DNA from: Antennarius striatus
Lineage: Eukaryota; Chordata; Actinopteri; Lophiiformes; Antennariidae
Assembly: GCF_040054535.1 (NCBI RefSeq)
Contig: NC_090797.1
Coordinates: 3,938,501 to 4,002,500, forward strand
Length of the DNA stretch: 64,000 bases
Direction: 5' to 3'
A program made the translations under genes and the position numbers. The notes under the pieces were generated by a model, which was given only the letters and a program-made list of their open reading frames with translations, did no database searches and was not told the DNA's origin. Below are positions 24,174 to 47,599 of the stretch, piece after piece (positions within the stretch are counted from its first letter, which is position 1; the number at the start of each line of letters is the position of its first letter).

Positions 24174-27100
24174 AAGTGAAGCTGCTTTACAGTCAGCAGT
24201 AGTCTATATTTGTGCGATTCGTCTGTGGCCGATGGTTTCCTGTCCAACAAACTCCTACAGCAAATATTCTTCATCTTCTTAAAGATAATTTGTCTGTTTT
24301 CACACGTTCAATAAAAAAATGAAAACTAATATTGGACTCAAATGTGAGATGATGAGTTCAGAATAGACTCTTGTCCTCACAGCAGCTCCACAGAAAGATT
24401 CTTGATGGACATTTTATATAGAACTCCTCACCTCAGGCTACAATGGAATATTAATGCTGGGAGCCAAATCACAGAGGAAAGGGAATGTTTATTGTTCGAG
24501 TAAAGACAAAGTGCACTTCAGGTTTTATTGTTCATTACATAATGATAAAGGTCATTTTGTCTTCCTCTTGACAGATGATTACAGCCTGAGTTTGTTTTGA
24601 ATTTACGGTTTTCTCTCATGCAGTTTTAGCCCTTCCACACTGTTGAGTTTTCTCAAAATTGCCGATTTTGAAGTTGCGGCTAGGATTTTTTCCTTCCCTG
24701 CCTTTCGATCATAGAATAGCACTAAATTTCACTGCCAAGATCATCTTGATTGAATGAACCGTTTTATGTATGTTGTCTTATCAGTCTCCGCAATAAAAAA
24801 TAAGTAATTTCTGTAGGGTTTGTCGCTGTACAATCGATTGTAGGTCAAGCGTAGCATCTTGTGATGCGACCTGAGACGTCAGGGATTCACCTTACGTGAC
24901 AGAAAACACGATCCCTGTCCCGCCGTCACCCCTCTGGTTCCACGCTCACTAACGGAATCCCACCCGACGCCTTCGACCCCTCGGCATCAACCGAGCCGCA
25001 TCTTGTTTCGCCACAGGCGTCCGACCGCACGCAAACTTACTTTAAACGCACACACGTGTCCCCCTCCAGCCCGGCTCAGGGTTGTAACCTGCACCCTTAA
25101 TGAAATAGAGAGCACCCGGAGAGGGACGCAGCAGCTACAGTTACACATCACGAGTTACTGGACTCGTGAGGGAAGTAGATCAGCAGTGTGTTCAAATCTT
25201 TCTATCCTCCTAAATTACTGTCCTATTTTGGAATTAGATACAGATCGATGCCAGAGGAGTTTTGCGTCATGTTCAGTTTCCAACTGAACTTTCCTGACCA
25301 CCATGCCTTTTTGAGGCCATATAATTACCGTGGATTAAGTGAAATTTGCCTTAAAATAACTCGGCTAACTATTAGATGTTTTTGGGTCAAATAGAAAGCA
25401 AATATATATCATAAATGTGTGTTAGTAGTGCTAATTCTAATTAATGAAGAAAACAGCCTGGTCTTAGCTTGTAGAATATTAATTTAGCTCAGTGACAACC
25501 TGAATTTTTTGGGGAAATTGTTTCCCTAGTAAAAAAGAGAGGGGATATAAAAGATTAATGAAGTTATGAGGTTCTTAACTTGGAATGAAGTGAAGAGAGG
25601 GGAGCACGTTGTGTGACCAATTACATAAAATGTTGGTGGAAGCCTCATATAATTATCATCACAGCAAATACATGATCGCCACACGGACCCGTTTAAATGA
25701 GACACACACTCCTAATGACGTTGAACACACTCGCCACACCCTGACTCTCAACGCTCGCTTTCCTCGTCTGATTTTGGCGTGAGCTGGCAGAATTTCTGTA
25801 AGGCCACAAATACAGACACGCATTCATGATGGATGACTCAGTCTGCTCTGGATTCTACTGACTACCAGCATTTGTTGTGTGTTTTTTTGACTCACTTACA
25901 GTGTTGTATTTGTTAATTCATAAATTGAACCATAAGGACAGTTACTGTTACCCAATCTGTTGTTGTTAAGAGTTGATTTTCTTTAATGTATTATGTTTAT
26001 TCCAATCTTTTTCTTTAATTCTTATTATTTCTAACAAACTGGGTTATGTTTTTACCTAAAACAACAAATTTATCTCCATAAAATACACCTACAGCACCCA
26101 CCCTACAGCACCCATTCATCCAATAAATAGCTGGACTGTGAAATACCTGAGATTTTTCAGACAAGAATGAACCACACATGAAGCATTAACAATAGCGGTC
26201 GACAGTGGAAAAACACATAAATGGCCAAACTTTGGATTCATCTCAAAAATTAGTTGTTTTTTTCCCAGCGTATCCAAAGGCAGCATGGAGGTTACTGGAA
26301 ATCACCAGCAGTTGAACAATATTTGCTGAAGTGCTGTGCTTTCAGTAAAAAATTGGCCGTACTGAAGTATTTCCATTTGACCCCACTTCTTCTAAATAGT
26401 CTCCTACATCCAGAGAAACTTTTTTTTTCTTCTCATTATTTAATTGCTTTTTACGTCATCCTGTTTGTTTGGCAGCGTTCATGTTTTTCAGCTCGGACTC
26501 TTCATGTCCACGGAAAACTGTCTTTTGCAATATTGCTGATTTTAGATGTGGATTTCTCTAATCTAGAATTAAGTGTTTGTTTATGTGTGAAGTACACGAT
26601 CTTCTTAGATAAATACATTTTTGAAATATGCTTGTATTAGCTGTGAAATGCCTCAAAGTTATAAAGTTTTTTCCCCCTGAGGTCAGGAATCCTTGACCTT
26701 TTGGGGTTTAGCTGTTCTCACAGGCGACTGATGCTGCACACATGTGACACAGAAACAAGCGTGTATGGCCTACATAGTACACTCTGTATCCTGCATGCTT
26801 TCTCTCTTTCGTTGGAAATGGGTCAGTCGAAATGGGCTTCTGGTTCGACATACTTGGCAAGCGTCTGCGTGTCTTTATCTGACGTTTTGCAGCCAGAAGG
26901 CAAAAAAGAATTTTTTTTTTACATATGATGCAAAATTCTTCAGAGGCTTTTCCACTGGGTGTGTGCGTGTGAAGAAACCTTGTCATGCTGAGATTCCTGC
27001 AAAATCTTTACCCGAGTGACGACAATTAGAAATATATGTAGCATGGGCTCATGGGAAAATGCAGACATGCCTGTTTTGGTTTCAAGACTACCGCTAAATG

Positions 27101-28304
27101 TGTGTCTGTGTTTGTGTATAGGCGTTGTTCCCTAAATACCCTGTAGCAAACCACGGCGTATTTTATGAACGCTGAATGTGTGGTTTTGGGGAAAAAAGTT
27201 TTGTTAGGAAAGAACTTGGGAGTCTATTTGTTCTTGTTATGTTTTCCATAAATAACAAACCAGCAGTTTGCAGCTAATCCCATGAAACCGCATCTGCGAG
27301 CAGAATGTCTCTTTGGTGTGTCTCTCTGCTGTGATGGAGGGATTTTCGGGTCTTTAACAGGGAGAATATGCCTGTTTTTCTTATCTCTGAATGAGGAGAC
27401 CCTGAAAGTCAAAAACACCACTAATGATCGGGTGGTGTTGTCTCTCTCTTGCTAAATGTCTGTCTCTATTATCTCTGTCATGCTTACCATTCTTGTTTTG
27501 TGGTTGCACAATCGAGAAAAAAGCCCTGCAGTAATTGGACACCGATGCGTTTCTGTTGGTGGACGATGATGTCGGGCCGAGAGCAAAAATACGTCGTGAG
27601 ACGTTTTAAATTGCAGACAGACAGGATGAAAATCTACAACTGCAGTTTGTGTGGGTTTTGTTCTGTTCGAGAAGATAAACTTTAAGAGGAAACAGTCGCA
27701 AACCTGTTATGAATTATTCATCTCATCAAAAATTAATCTGTGTTTTCCCATATAAAGGAATTAAAACTATTTTTGTACAAAAGTCCTCTTATTTGTATTC
27801 CATATGAATAAGTTTGGACGTTTATGCATCTGTAGAATTTGTCTTGTGTCCTAGAATGACGTCATTGATCTTTGCTCACTTGAAATGATTAAAAAGCTGA
27901 CCTTTTTTAAAAAAATTTCATGCAAAGCAAAAAAGAAAAGAAGTGAAAGTCTTCCTCTAGCTTTTTTTACACAAGTCAATTTTTTACTCACCCATTCATT
28001 ATTCATCTCCATCACCGCTTCTCTGAGCATCGATGTGCCCTTTACTGACACTGTAACCCAAATCACGCATGCAAACACATTATGTCCAGCAAACTACTCT
28101 AATACACTTCTACTAAATTTAAATCGAACTTTATTTGTGTCTGGAGCAGAAGACAACTACATGATTTATTCTGTGTGCCAGGAATAGAACGACTCGCCTT
28201 TGAACGATGGAGGGAGGAGTGATGTTTGTAATCGTAGACTTTCTTCCTGTTGCTATAAATGTCTCTTGCCATGTTGGGCCAAAGTATGCACACTAACTAA
28301 ATCG

Positions 28305-28349
<45 letters not shown>

Positions 28350-29465
28350 AACGTTAACAAACGCCTGAGGCCTTGATGTCCTGTGAAGCCCACTTCCTTG
28401 CAGTTTGTCAGCTAGCGGTTTGTATATTTATATACGAGGGTCGCTAAATGCTACTAGCAGACTTGTCGGATTTGCACAGAACCTGTTCCCCACATTTTCT
28501 GCACACTTGGCTTTAAACGCGAGGACGTTGACCCGCACACACTCGAGCATTAACGCCTCCCCTTTTGTTTGATGCGTGGACTTTATTGCACGTATGAAGA
28601 CTAGCGGCTTGACTGCTGTTAGAGTAGCTGTGGAGTGACTCATGAACGGTTCGTTTACTGTAGAGAGTCATCAATTGACTCAGCACATGGCTTCTATATT
28701 TCCTTTTTTTGGGGTGGGGAGAAAAATTCACTTGAAATGCTTCAGGGCTGGACCTTCTTGCAGACAGAGGCAAGTCTTCGCTTGCTAAGCCACGATGGCT
28801 CATTTTCTTAAGGTAGAGGTTGAAAGTCGACAGGAATTTGCACCATTATTTCAGAAACTAAAAAATGTGACTTTGTGATATTTTATTTGACTGTTATTTC
28901 CTGAAACTAAGAGAAAATGGAAGGCCGACACAAGCCTCCTTCAACCTCCATCCGTCTGCTCTCTGGCTGCACTTATTAACCCGTTTAGAGCTCATATTGC
29001 CTCCATCACCAGGAGATCCTCCTTCACACTGACTGTGGGGCTTGATGTACATTCTGTAAGCCCCTTCTGAGTGTGTTCATGTGATTCACCGTGAATAACC
29101 AGCTCCAACCACCGCTGGTAGCAATAATCCCTTTCCCACCTCCACTGTGTTTGTTTCTGTTTACGGGTTTCCAGGGAGACGACGTGCAAATTTATTTTTT
29201 TTCGTGTGCGATTGGGTAAGATGCTGAAATTGTGTTTGCGTACTATCCAAAGAGGTGGGGCTAGTGATGCCTCAGACATTAATTCGGTTTATAACCACAA
29301 GCACTGGTGCGTATTCCACACCACACGTCTGGGGTGTTGTTGATGCCGTCCCCTCCCTCTCTACTTCACCTTTCCACCAGGTATATAGACCTCCCTCCTC
29401 CTCCCTCTCTCCCATCATTACCAGTCCCTTACAGTGCTGTCTGTCTCTCCTCTCTCTGTTTCCAG
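23927..29465 (+). other. phtf2 leader intron 2
   Basis: A 5.5-kb non-coding stretch. It contains (AC)n at 23943-23992, (GT)n at 24103-24170 and (CA)n at about 28306-28343. No conserved coding exon or RNA gene was recognised. Confidence 0.45.
23943..24170. repeat. complementary (AC)n and (GT)n microsatellites
   Basis: (AC)25 at 23943-23992 and (GT)34 at 24103-24170 are 110 bp apart and complementary, so one strand can fold into a hairpin of about 50 bp. They start 16 nt after the donor of the candidate leader exon. Confidence 0.8.
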
Positions 29466-29501
29466 TCTAAGATGCCCTAGGCCAGGAGAACGGAAATGTA
29501 A
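29466..29501 (+). promoter_or_regulatory. phtf2 leader with two minimal uORFs
   Basis: Between the acceptor (29464-29465) and the phtf2 ATG (29502) lie ATG CCC TAG (29472-29480) and ATG TAA (29496-29501). The second, a start-stop uORF, ends at the base directly before the main ATG. Such elements are known to cause ribosome stalling or require reinitiation; an effect here is inferred. Confidence 0.6.
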
Positions 29502-41256
<11,755 letters not shown>

Positions 41257-43306
41257 CAGTGAAGGAAGCGTCGTCGTCGACCATCGTTGTCACCGGCGGA
41301 CCGATCGGTTTAACGGTCGACCGACTCACAGGCTGAGCGTCAGCCTCCACATATCAGAGTGCTTTGACCTTCAACGTTCCCACTTTGTGCAATTCACAAA
41401 CTATTTATTTACCCACTCAGTGTTTTTACTTAGGGTTTTATTTGAATTTTAGTTTGTTTAACTTTGTGTTCTACGACACAAACTGAAGCTATTTTACCTG
41501 ACAAGAGCAAGTGTTAGTATTATAAGTATAACTTATTTTGTTTAAAGTCATTGGTTTAAGTTCTCGGATGCATTTTTTTTTTTTTTTCAATGGTTCAGTT
41601 TTCACTCACAAAATTGAAGGCAGTGTTGAGAAGCCGATGGGGCAAAACAAAAGAAATCTGTTATATTTTTATGTTTTGTGTTTTGTTTGCGTAAAATGAC
41701 ATTTGTATTTATAAGTCGGACAAGTTTCAAACTGTTACATCATTCGAGCCCATTTTTAATTATTCACACGTTAGTCCTATGTTTATTCTGAGAACAAAGT
41801 TGTTGTTTTTTATACACATATGTATATGCATGTAAACCCTTAAAACTACAGTTAAGGTGATAAACATCTCAGCTGTGGCGAGTTGCAGAAAAAAGCACGA
41901 ATAGATTAATGGTAAATTTGTAAATTTACAAAATTCTCTTATTTTAGTCAACATTGCAGTTACGCAGAACTGATTTACCTCATATCATCCGTTAAAAGAT
42001 GCTGATCACTGACTTACCTGCTAAAATGTTTGACCTGGAGGGAAGAAAAATATCAGGTGACATCATCGATTTAGTGAAACAATCATTGATTCCTCAGAAA
42101 ATACAGATTATGTATACATAGAGTGAAATAACCTTTTTGTTTGTTTGTTTGTTTTTTGACCCATATCGGTGGGGTTGACAGTATTTGCAGTCAATCAGAG
42201 GCATGTTCTCTCTGGGTCAGGGCGTTGCGTTCAGGTGTTTATTCGCCCCGCATGTAAAACGTTGATTGGTCGCTGCAGAAAGTTTCACACGGCCGTGAAT
42301 GCAACATTTTTATACTCGTATTCATTCAAAAATGTCCTAAATATTTCTCTACCGCCTCCTATAACCCAAACTAGAAGTGTTTAGTGTAGAGAAAATAGTG
42401 ACTTGAGGCGGAGTGGATGCAGGAAATTCCAGCTCTGATTGTTCCATCCTGAATATTTGAGCTCATCTGATTTAAAAAAAAAAAAAAGTGGGAAAATCAA
42501 GAGCTGGTATTTCCTGGTTGGTTAGCAGTTAAATATTCTGAATGTAACTCCAGTCGAAGCGACATCCTGATTATCTTCAAGCTCCTGAATTAAAAAACAA
42601 ACAAAAAAACCCGTCACCGACCGTCTTCTTGATTCGTTCATCCGGGCCTCTGACCCCGTCAGAACACCTGAGCGCAGATGAAGACATGCACTTTAAAAAA
42701 AAAAAAAAACAGATTCAAATGGTTAAAAAAAAGAAGTTACGTCATGTTTCAATGTCCATATATTTCTTTTGTACCTCGCCTGCTTGGCTCCGTTACATGT
42801 TTGACAATTCACTCCTCTCCCCGGAGTCAAATCCTTCCATGGTACGTGAAGGTATCATGGTGACCGGAAGTGTCCTCAGTGTCGGTTCACGCGTTAGCAC
42901 CTCTTGCTAAGTGAGGCTAACGCCGTTCGCAAACATGCTAGCATAATCATCTTCGGTGTGTTCGAGGAGGAAGACCAAAGTGCTTATTTTTCTGTCTTGT
43001 TTTTGTTTGTCAGCTGGGGATTTAAAAAAAAAAAAAAGAATGTATTTTTCAGAGTCACGCTTTAAGACCTGCGTCTTTACCTTCAACACGTTTTGTATTT
43101 TTGTTTCCTTGTTTTTTTTTTTTCTTCGTTCATCTGTGAAGGCGAGGATTTTATTTCTAAGGAAAGAAGTTTGAAGGTGATCTAGATGAAGACTCTCAGT
43201 CGTGATTCTGTTTTCAAAGAGTCTGAATATTTAGATTATTTTTTTTGGTCTGTCCACCAGGTCTGCATTTTTATAAGAAAAATAAAATTCTGTTGACTCA
43301 CCAATT
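41257..43306 (+). other. phtf2 3' UTR and poly(A) site
   Basis: About 2 kb of AT-rich sequence after the phtf2 stop ends with AATAAA (43281-43286) and a downstream GT/T-rich element (tttgtgttgttttttctg), a strong cleavage-site configuration. Several poly-A and poly-T runs interrupt the stretch. Confidence 0.6.
43281..43286 (+). terminator. phtf2 poly(A) signal
   Basis: AATAAA, with a GT-rich downstream element starting about 25 bases later. Confidence 0.6.
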
Positions 43307-44678
43307 CTTTGTGTTGTTTTTTCTGATTTAAATGTTTTATTCAACTTAATTAGGAAATTCTCGTCATCCCACAATTTAATAATAAGTTATATGGAAATGG
43401 TAATTCAAAACAACCAGCTAATAGATTCTCTAGAGGAGAGACGTCATGGTTCAGCGATAAACAGATTAAGTGACAGAGTTTTTAAAAAAAACTTTATTGA
43501 AATACCGACATTTGAACATGAATAGAAATAAAAATAGACAGGAAAATTATTTCACAATAAATAAATTTAAACTTAATATAAAATAAAATAATTTGCTCTC
43601 TATAAAAAATATCTGTCCCAGGTTTAAGTCGGTTCCCAGATCCCTGCAAATGCCGAGCCGGTTGTGCGTCACTTGAAATCCGACTGTGCGGCGTTTTTGC
43701 GCGTTTTACCCCGAGGAGCGGAGCCGCCGGCTTCAACTGAAGCTCAGCCAGAACCAGCTGCATCTTCTCAAGGTAGGCAAATAATAGAATATAGCTGGAT
43801 AGGTTTATTTGTTTTCATCCATTTACCAAATACTTTTTGTAGTATGTTTTCTTGGAAGATCCTCGGATCCTGTGAGTTATTGGGTAGATCACAGAAGCTC
43901 CTATTCAAACTGGTTCCTCCTGGCAAATCGTCCTCTGTGCCCTGAGGGGGGTTTCGCCAAAGCTGGGGAAATTGTGTCCAAGAAGAGGAATCGGCTTAAA
44001 GCTTTGACAGCGGAAAAACCATTGTTTTTAAATAAAAATTCACAAGAACCCCAAGTTGACCCAGGCGTATGAAAACACAAACGTTTATGAAACAAATGTA
44101 TGATATTAATGTACAAACATACGCATAAAAATAATGATGGCGAACAAGTTAGTTCTCAGATTAAAGTTGGAATTCCGACTTTTATTATAATATATGTGTG
44201 ACCACCCTCTCTGCGGGTTGGATAAGGAATGGCTCAGGAGTCGAGGTGGATGGATCAGTTGTGTATTTATTCCTGAGAACAATCAACCACACACAAGAAT
44301 AAACTGAGTGTTGGACGGGACACGGGCTTCAACGACATCACAGCATGACAGCTTCTCTCTGCTGTAGGTGGCCCACAGTGATCGTATAGTGGATTGTGTT
44401 TAATTACAATAACATCATACACACACAATAATCATTCAGTCAATGTTGATTGTGATTATTAATAAATCACAGCCAGCTCAACCTAACTCCATACTGTTGT
44501 GCTTTGCTGCCACCGTCTGGCGGTTATAGAACATAGCAGGCATCCTCTAACAAATGATGAACTAACAACAAATCCAATCACCATGACTACCATTCTCGGA
44601 CAGATTCTACATTCAAGGTGAGCTGAAATATAATATGATATATAAAATCATGAAATCATCATGAAATGTCAAGATAAT
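43307..44678. other. intergenic, possible 3' end of an unrecognised minus-strand transcript
   Basis: A minus-strand AATAAA lies at 43493-43498. Upstream of it on that strand, within 43,494-43,763, is an open frame beginning MQLVLAELQLKPAAPLLG. On the plus strand the same GC-rich block (about 43,640-43,772) ends in a consensus donor (aag/gtaggc). I recognise neither product. The rest is AT-rich with no clear features; 44,195-44,550 starts TGTG and ends AACA like an LTR but has no matching flanks. Confidence 0.25.
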
Positions 44679-44924
44679 GTGTTTTGACATGGGGGGGAGA
44701 AAACACGCATTAGTTCCGTCGATTAAAATTATTTTGATAGTCCCAACCGGAAGCTATTGGTAATGTAACAACGTCTAACTTTATTCCAATGTTTTTGTAG
44801 TTACCCACTATGTCCACAAGAGGGCACCACGATTAAAGATCCTTCAACAACGTAGAATGACGTTATCGACACGCCTTCCGAAATAACTTTGTTTTATGGT
44901 TTTCCACGGAATAGTTTAACAGAT

Positions 44925-45148
44925 ATCGGGATGAAGCTGGACCCTCTGCTGCTGGACATCATGAACGATGTCAGCTATTCTCTGCACACCGTTGCCAATA
45001 ACCAGAGAAGCCTGAGAAGCCAGAGGATGCGCCTCCCAACATGCAGGGCCTACAGACTGAAGAACTCCTTCATGCCCGGGGCCATCAAACTGCTCCACTC
45101 CTCTCTGGGGGAGGAGAAGAAGAGGATCCACACAATAACTGAGGGGTG
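44925..45148 (+). pseudogene. LINE (L2-like) C-terminal fragment, copy A
   Basis: An open stretch reads LTDIGMKLDPL...HTVANNQRSLRSQRMRLP...RLKNSFMPGAIKLLHSS, then stop. The RxKNSFxPxAIxLL ending is characteristic of the C-terminus of L2/Rex-type LINE ORF2. Relative to copy B it lacks about 13 codons, with CTG at both ends of the deletion. No intact reverse transcriptase is present. Confidence 0.55.
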
Positions 45149-45209
45149 ACACGCATAACAAACCATAAACACTGAAAACACTACAAACATTTTAAAAACA
45201 CGTTGCCTA

Positions 45210-46797
45210 CAGGGCTTTGAATCGGTTCATGGAACAAAAACGAAAACCGGAAACTTTTGGTATTTTGGCAAGAACGAAAACGAAACCGACAACTTTATAT
45301 ATTTTTAATGTTCCGGAACAGAATCGGAGCAGAAAATAATTTTAAACCGGTTAATACCGGGTTGTTGTTTTTTTTTGTTCTCGAAAAAAAATATTTGACC
45401 TCATGTTTCACTCCCTGTCATTCACTGGATGCGGTTAAGAAAAGGGAAGTCTCCCAGTCCCCATTTAATCATAACAGGTAAACACTGCAGTGTGTCAGTC
45501 TGAAAATGTATGATTGAGACATGAACTCAGTGGCTGCAGTCATTTTCAGAGCAGTGTGATCCCGTACTGCCAGCGCTTTGTAGCAATACTGAGCTGTGGG
45601 AGAAGAACAATGGAGATCTGTTGTTCAGCAATAAATGACATGGTGGAAGTTATTCTTGTCTTATGTCATGTCGTGTCTAAGTAGGAGGTATAAGCCTTAA
45701 CCACAGTGATACAACTGTCATAAAGCAGAGGTGTAGTGCTGTGGTACTGTTTACTGTGGGGTAGGGATATATCTATATAGTCTATAGTATATTAACTAAT
45801 TGCTTTAGTTGCCAATTTAAAAGTCCTTAAGTTACCGTATTTTGCGCACCATTCGTCTCATTGTATGAAGAGACGCAGTCTAAATGATGGAGTTTATTTC
45901 TGTACTTTCACCGGACACTCGGTCCATGGTTGTTAACGGAAGCAAAAGGTGAGTGTGGTCGAACTGTGTTGTACTACCTATTTAAAGTTAAAGAAAATAC
46001 ACCGACATTATTTTTTAAATATGTTTTTATTTCATTATTTTTTGATAAATCTGTGCTAAATCCTTCCAAGTCCTCATCTCCGGTCCTCATTGAATATCTC
46101 GGTAGTTTCTCTACCGCTGACCGTCTGGTTTCCGGGTGTCTGTCCGGTCATGATGCCGGCTTCAGAGAAACACCGGACAAAAGTCGAAGCAGACACGTTA
46201 GTCCAGGATCCACAGTCCACCACATGTTGTGGGGGTGTAACTCCTCCGCACTGCCCCCCAGTCCTGCGTCGTAAGCGTGTCTCTTCGGGGTCTCAGCCAA
46301 ACAAATGTGGTTAACAGCATACCTGCGGTGCAGTCCCGGCATACCCCCTACACCGGTACCTACCGGGGGTGTGTCGGACGGAGCCGCGCGTCCTCTTCTC
46401 TGATTGGTCCATCGCTGCCGGCGTACGTAGTGACGTAATACGTCCTATGTCGGCGGACAATGGTCGATCTGGCGGATATGCTGAATAAAATCACGCAAAA
46501 ACATGTTTACAGATTTCTGAACTCAGTGTTCACATTAGACGCTTAATGTTAAAAGGCGCAGCGTTGATTTTTGAGAAATTTTAAAGGCTTTTAAGCGCGT
46601 CTAATGGTGCGTAAAATACGGCACCTACATATTTGTATTTACAAGGAACGTTATTAACCGGTTCAGGAATTATTAATTTTTTGTTCTAACCGGTTCGGGA
46701 ACGTCAGTTTATGGGTGGAACGCAAAACCGTAAACGTTATAATTCCGTTTATGTTCGGAACGAACCGATTGGCAAAAAATTCTGGTTCAAAGCCCTG
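45210..46797 (+). mobile_element. non-autonomous DNA transposon with 3-bp TSD (CTA)
   Basis: The termini are inverted: CAGGGCTTTGAA at the left and TTCAAAGCCCTG at the right. AATCGGTTC-type subterminal sequence recurs on both sides, offset by a short insertion. The flanks are ...GC-CTA and CTA-TTTATGC. Copy B of the duplication has the uninterrupted ATGCCTATTTATGC at the same place, so the empty site shows a CTA duplication. No transposase ORF is present. The 3-bp duplication argues against hAT (8 bp) and fits PIF/Harbinger- or CACTA-like insertion; the superfamily is not settled. Confidence 0.75.
45835..46621 (+). mobile_element. second DNA transposon nested in the first
   Basis: Inverted termini CCGTATTTTGCGCACCATT (left) and AATGGTGCGTAAAATACGG (right) differ at one position. 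The 787-bp element sits wholly inside 45210-46797. No transposase is visible and I could not define a target-site duplication. The CCGTATTTT.CGCAC terminus is a recurrent motif of non-autonomous animal elements. Confidence 0.65.
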
Positions 46798-46978
46798 CTA
46801 TTTATGCTTTTTTTATTTGTAGATGTCATCGTGTGTTATTTTTTATTCTTTCTAGTTGTTGGTAATTCTTTCTGTGTGCTTTTGGGTGGTCACTGCTGTG
46901 TGTAGTGCGACGGAGATGTCAATTTCCCTGATGGAACCTCCTTAATGGGTCAATGAAGTTCTACTACTACTACTATAT
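46798..46978 (+). mobile_element. LINE 3' tail, copy A, displaced by the transposon
   Basis: It continues the LINE 3' UTR interrupted at 45209: tgcgacggagatgtcaattt, then ccctgatggaac, and a (CTA)n tail at about 46961-46975. The matching uninterrupted sequence is in copy B. Confidence 0.6.
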
Positions 46979-47599
46979 AAAGCTAAGAAATTCAATGTTA
47001 CTATTAGGCTTGTCTTAAGACTTTTGGTGGTGATGTACTAAAAGCATATCAGTACTTGTATTAATTTAATTGCGTATAGCTATGTATTGTTGCTGTTGTA
47101 GTTACTCAGTATGGCCACAGGAGGGTAGGAAATATATTTACTGAGCAGGAAGTGGTTTGAATACATTTACCCGATGTCAGGACTCGAATAGGAATTCAGC
47201 ATGCATGTCTTATTTTGCTTGTATTTTCTTTCCTCTAAAAGTTTTTGCGCCTTTTTTTGTTTGTCTCCATTGAATTATACAATCGCTTGAAATGCTAACT
47301 AGTATTATCCACCTCTACCTCCTCGTTAGTTTCCTAAAGGTAAAGTAGATGATTGTTCGTCTGAGTAAAATTAAAATGTGTAGTACAGCCATTGACCACA
47401 GGAGGGCAGTGTGTTCATTAACAACATATCTCCAATATGTGTTCATTTCCGGCGGTCGCTCAAAATACAAGCGTCAGACGTCCAGGAAATATATTTGATT
47501 CAATTTCACGGGAAAAGTACGACCAAAAACTGGTGACGAGTTTAAATATTTTTATTTAAAAAATAAACCAGAAGTTAGTACAGTCAAAAAACTGTTTTT

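Larger units (their letters stand above)
44679..47594. repeat. tandem duplication, copy A (with DNA-transposon insertion)
   Basis: It starts gtgttttgaca and ends agttagtacagtcaaaaa followed by actg. The same order of landmarks recurs in copy B at 47600-48884: ttccgtcgat.aaaattattttgatag, the LTDIGMKL block, the LINE tail, atacaatcgcttgaaatgctaactag, and gatgattgttcgtctgagt. After removing the 1,588-bp insertion, copy A is about 1.3 kb, close to copy B's 1,285 bp. The copies abut with a gap of about 5 bp. Confidence 0.8.

Noticed and set aside
23847-24274. Frames encoding Cys-Val or His-Thr repeats
   Set aside because: They are translations of (CA)n/(GT)n microsatellites, as are similar frames at 32.2, 33.1, 34.5, 35.0, 35.4 and 61.3 kb.
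44195-44550. Possible solo LTR (TGTG...AACA)
   Set aside because: No matching 5-bp flanks, no primer-binding site or polypurine tract beside it; too weak to call.
45210-46797. Assignment of the outer transposon to hAT from its CAGGG terminus
   Set aside because: The empty site in copy B supports a 3-bp CTA duplication rather than 8 bp.
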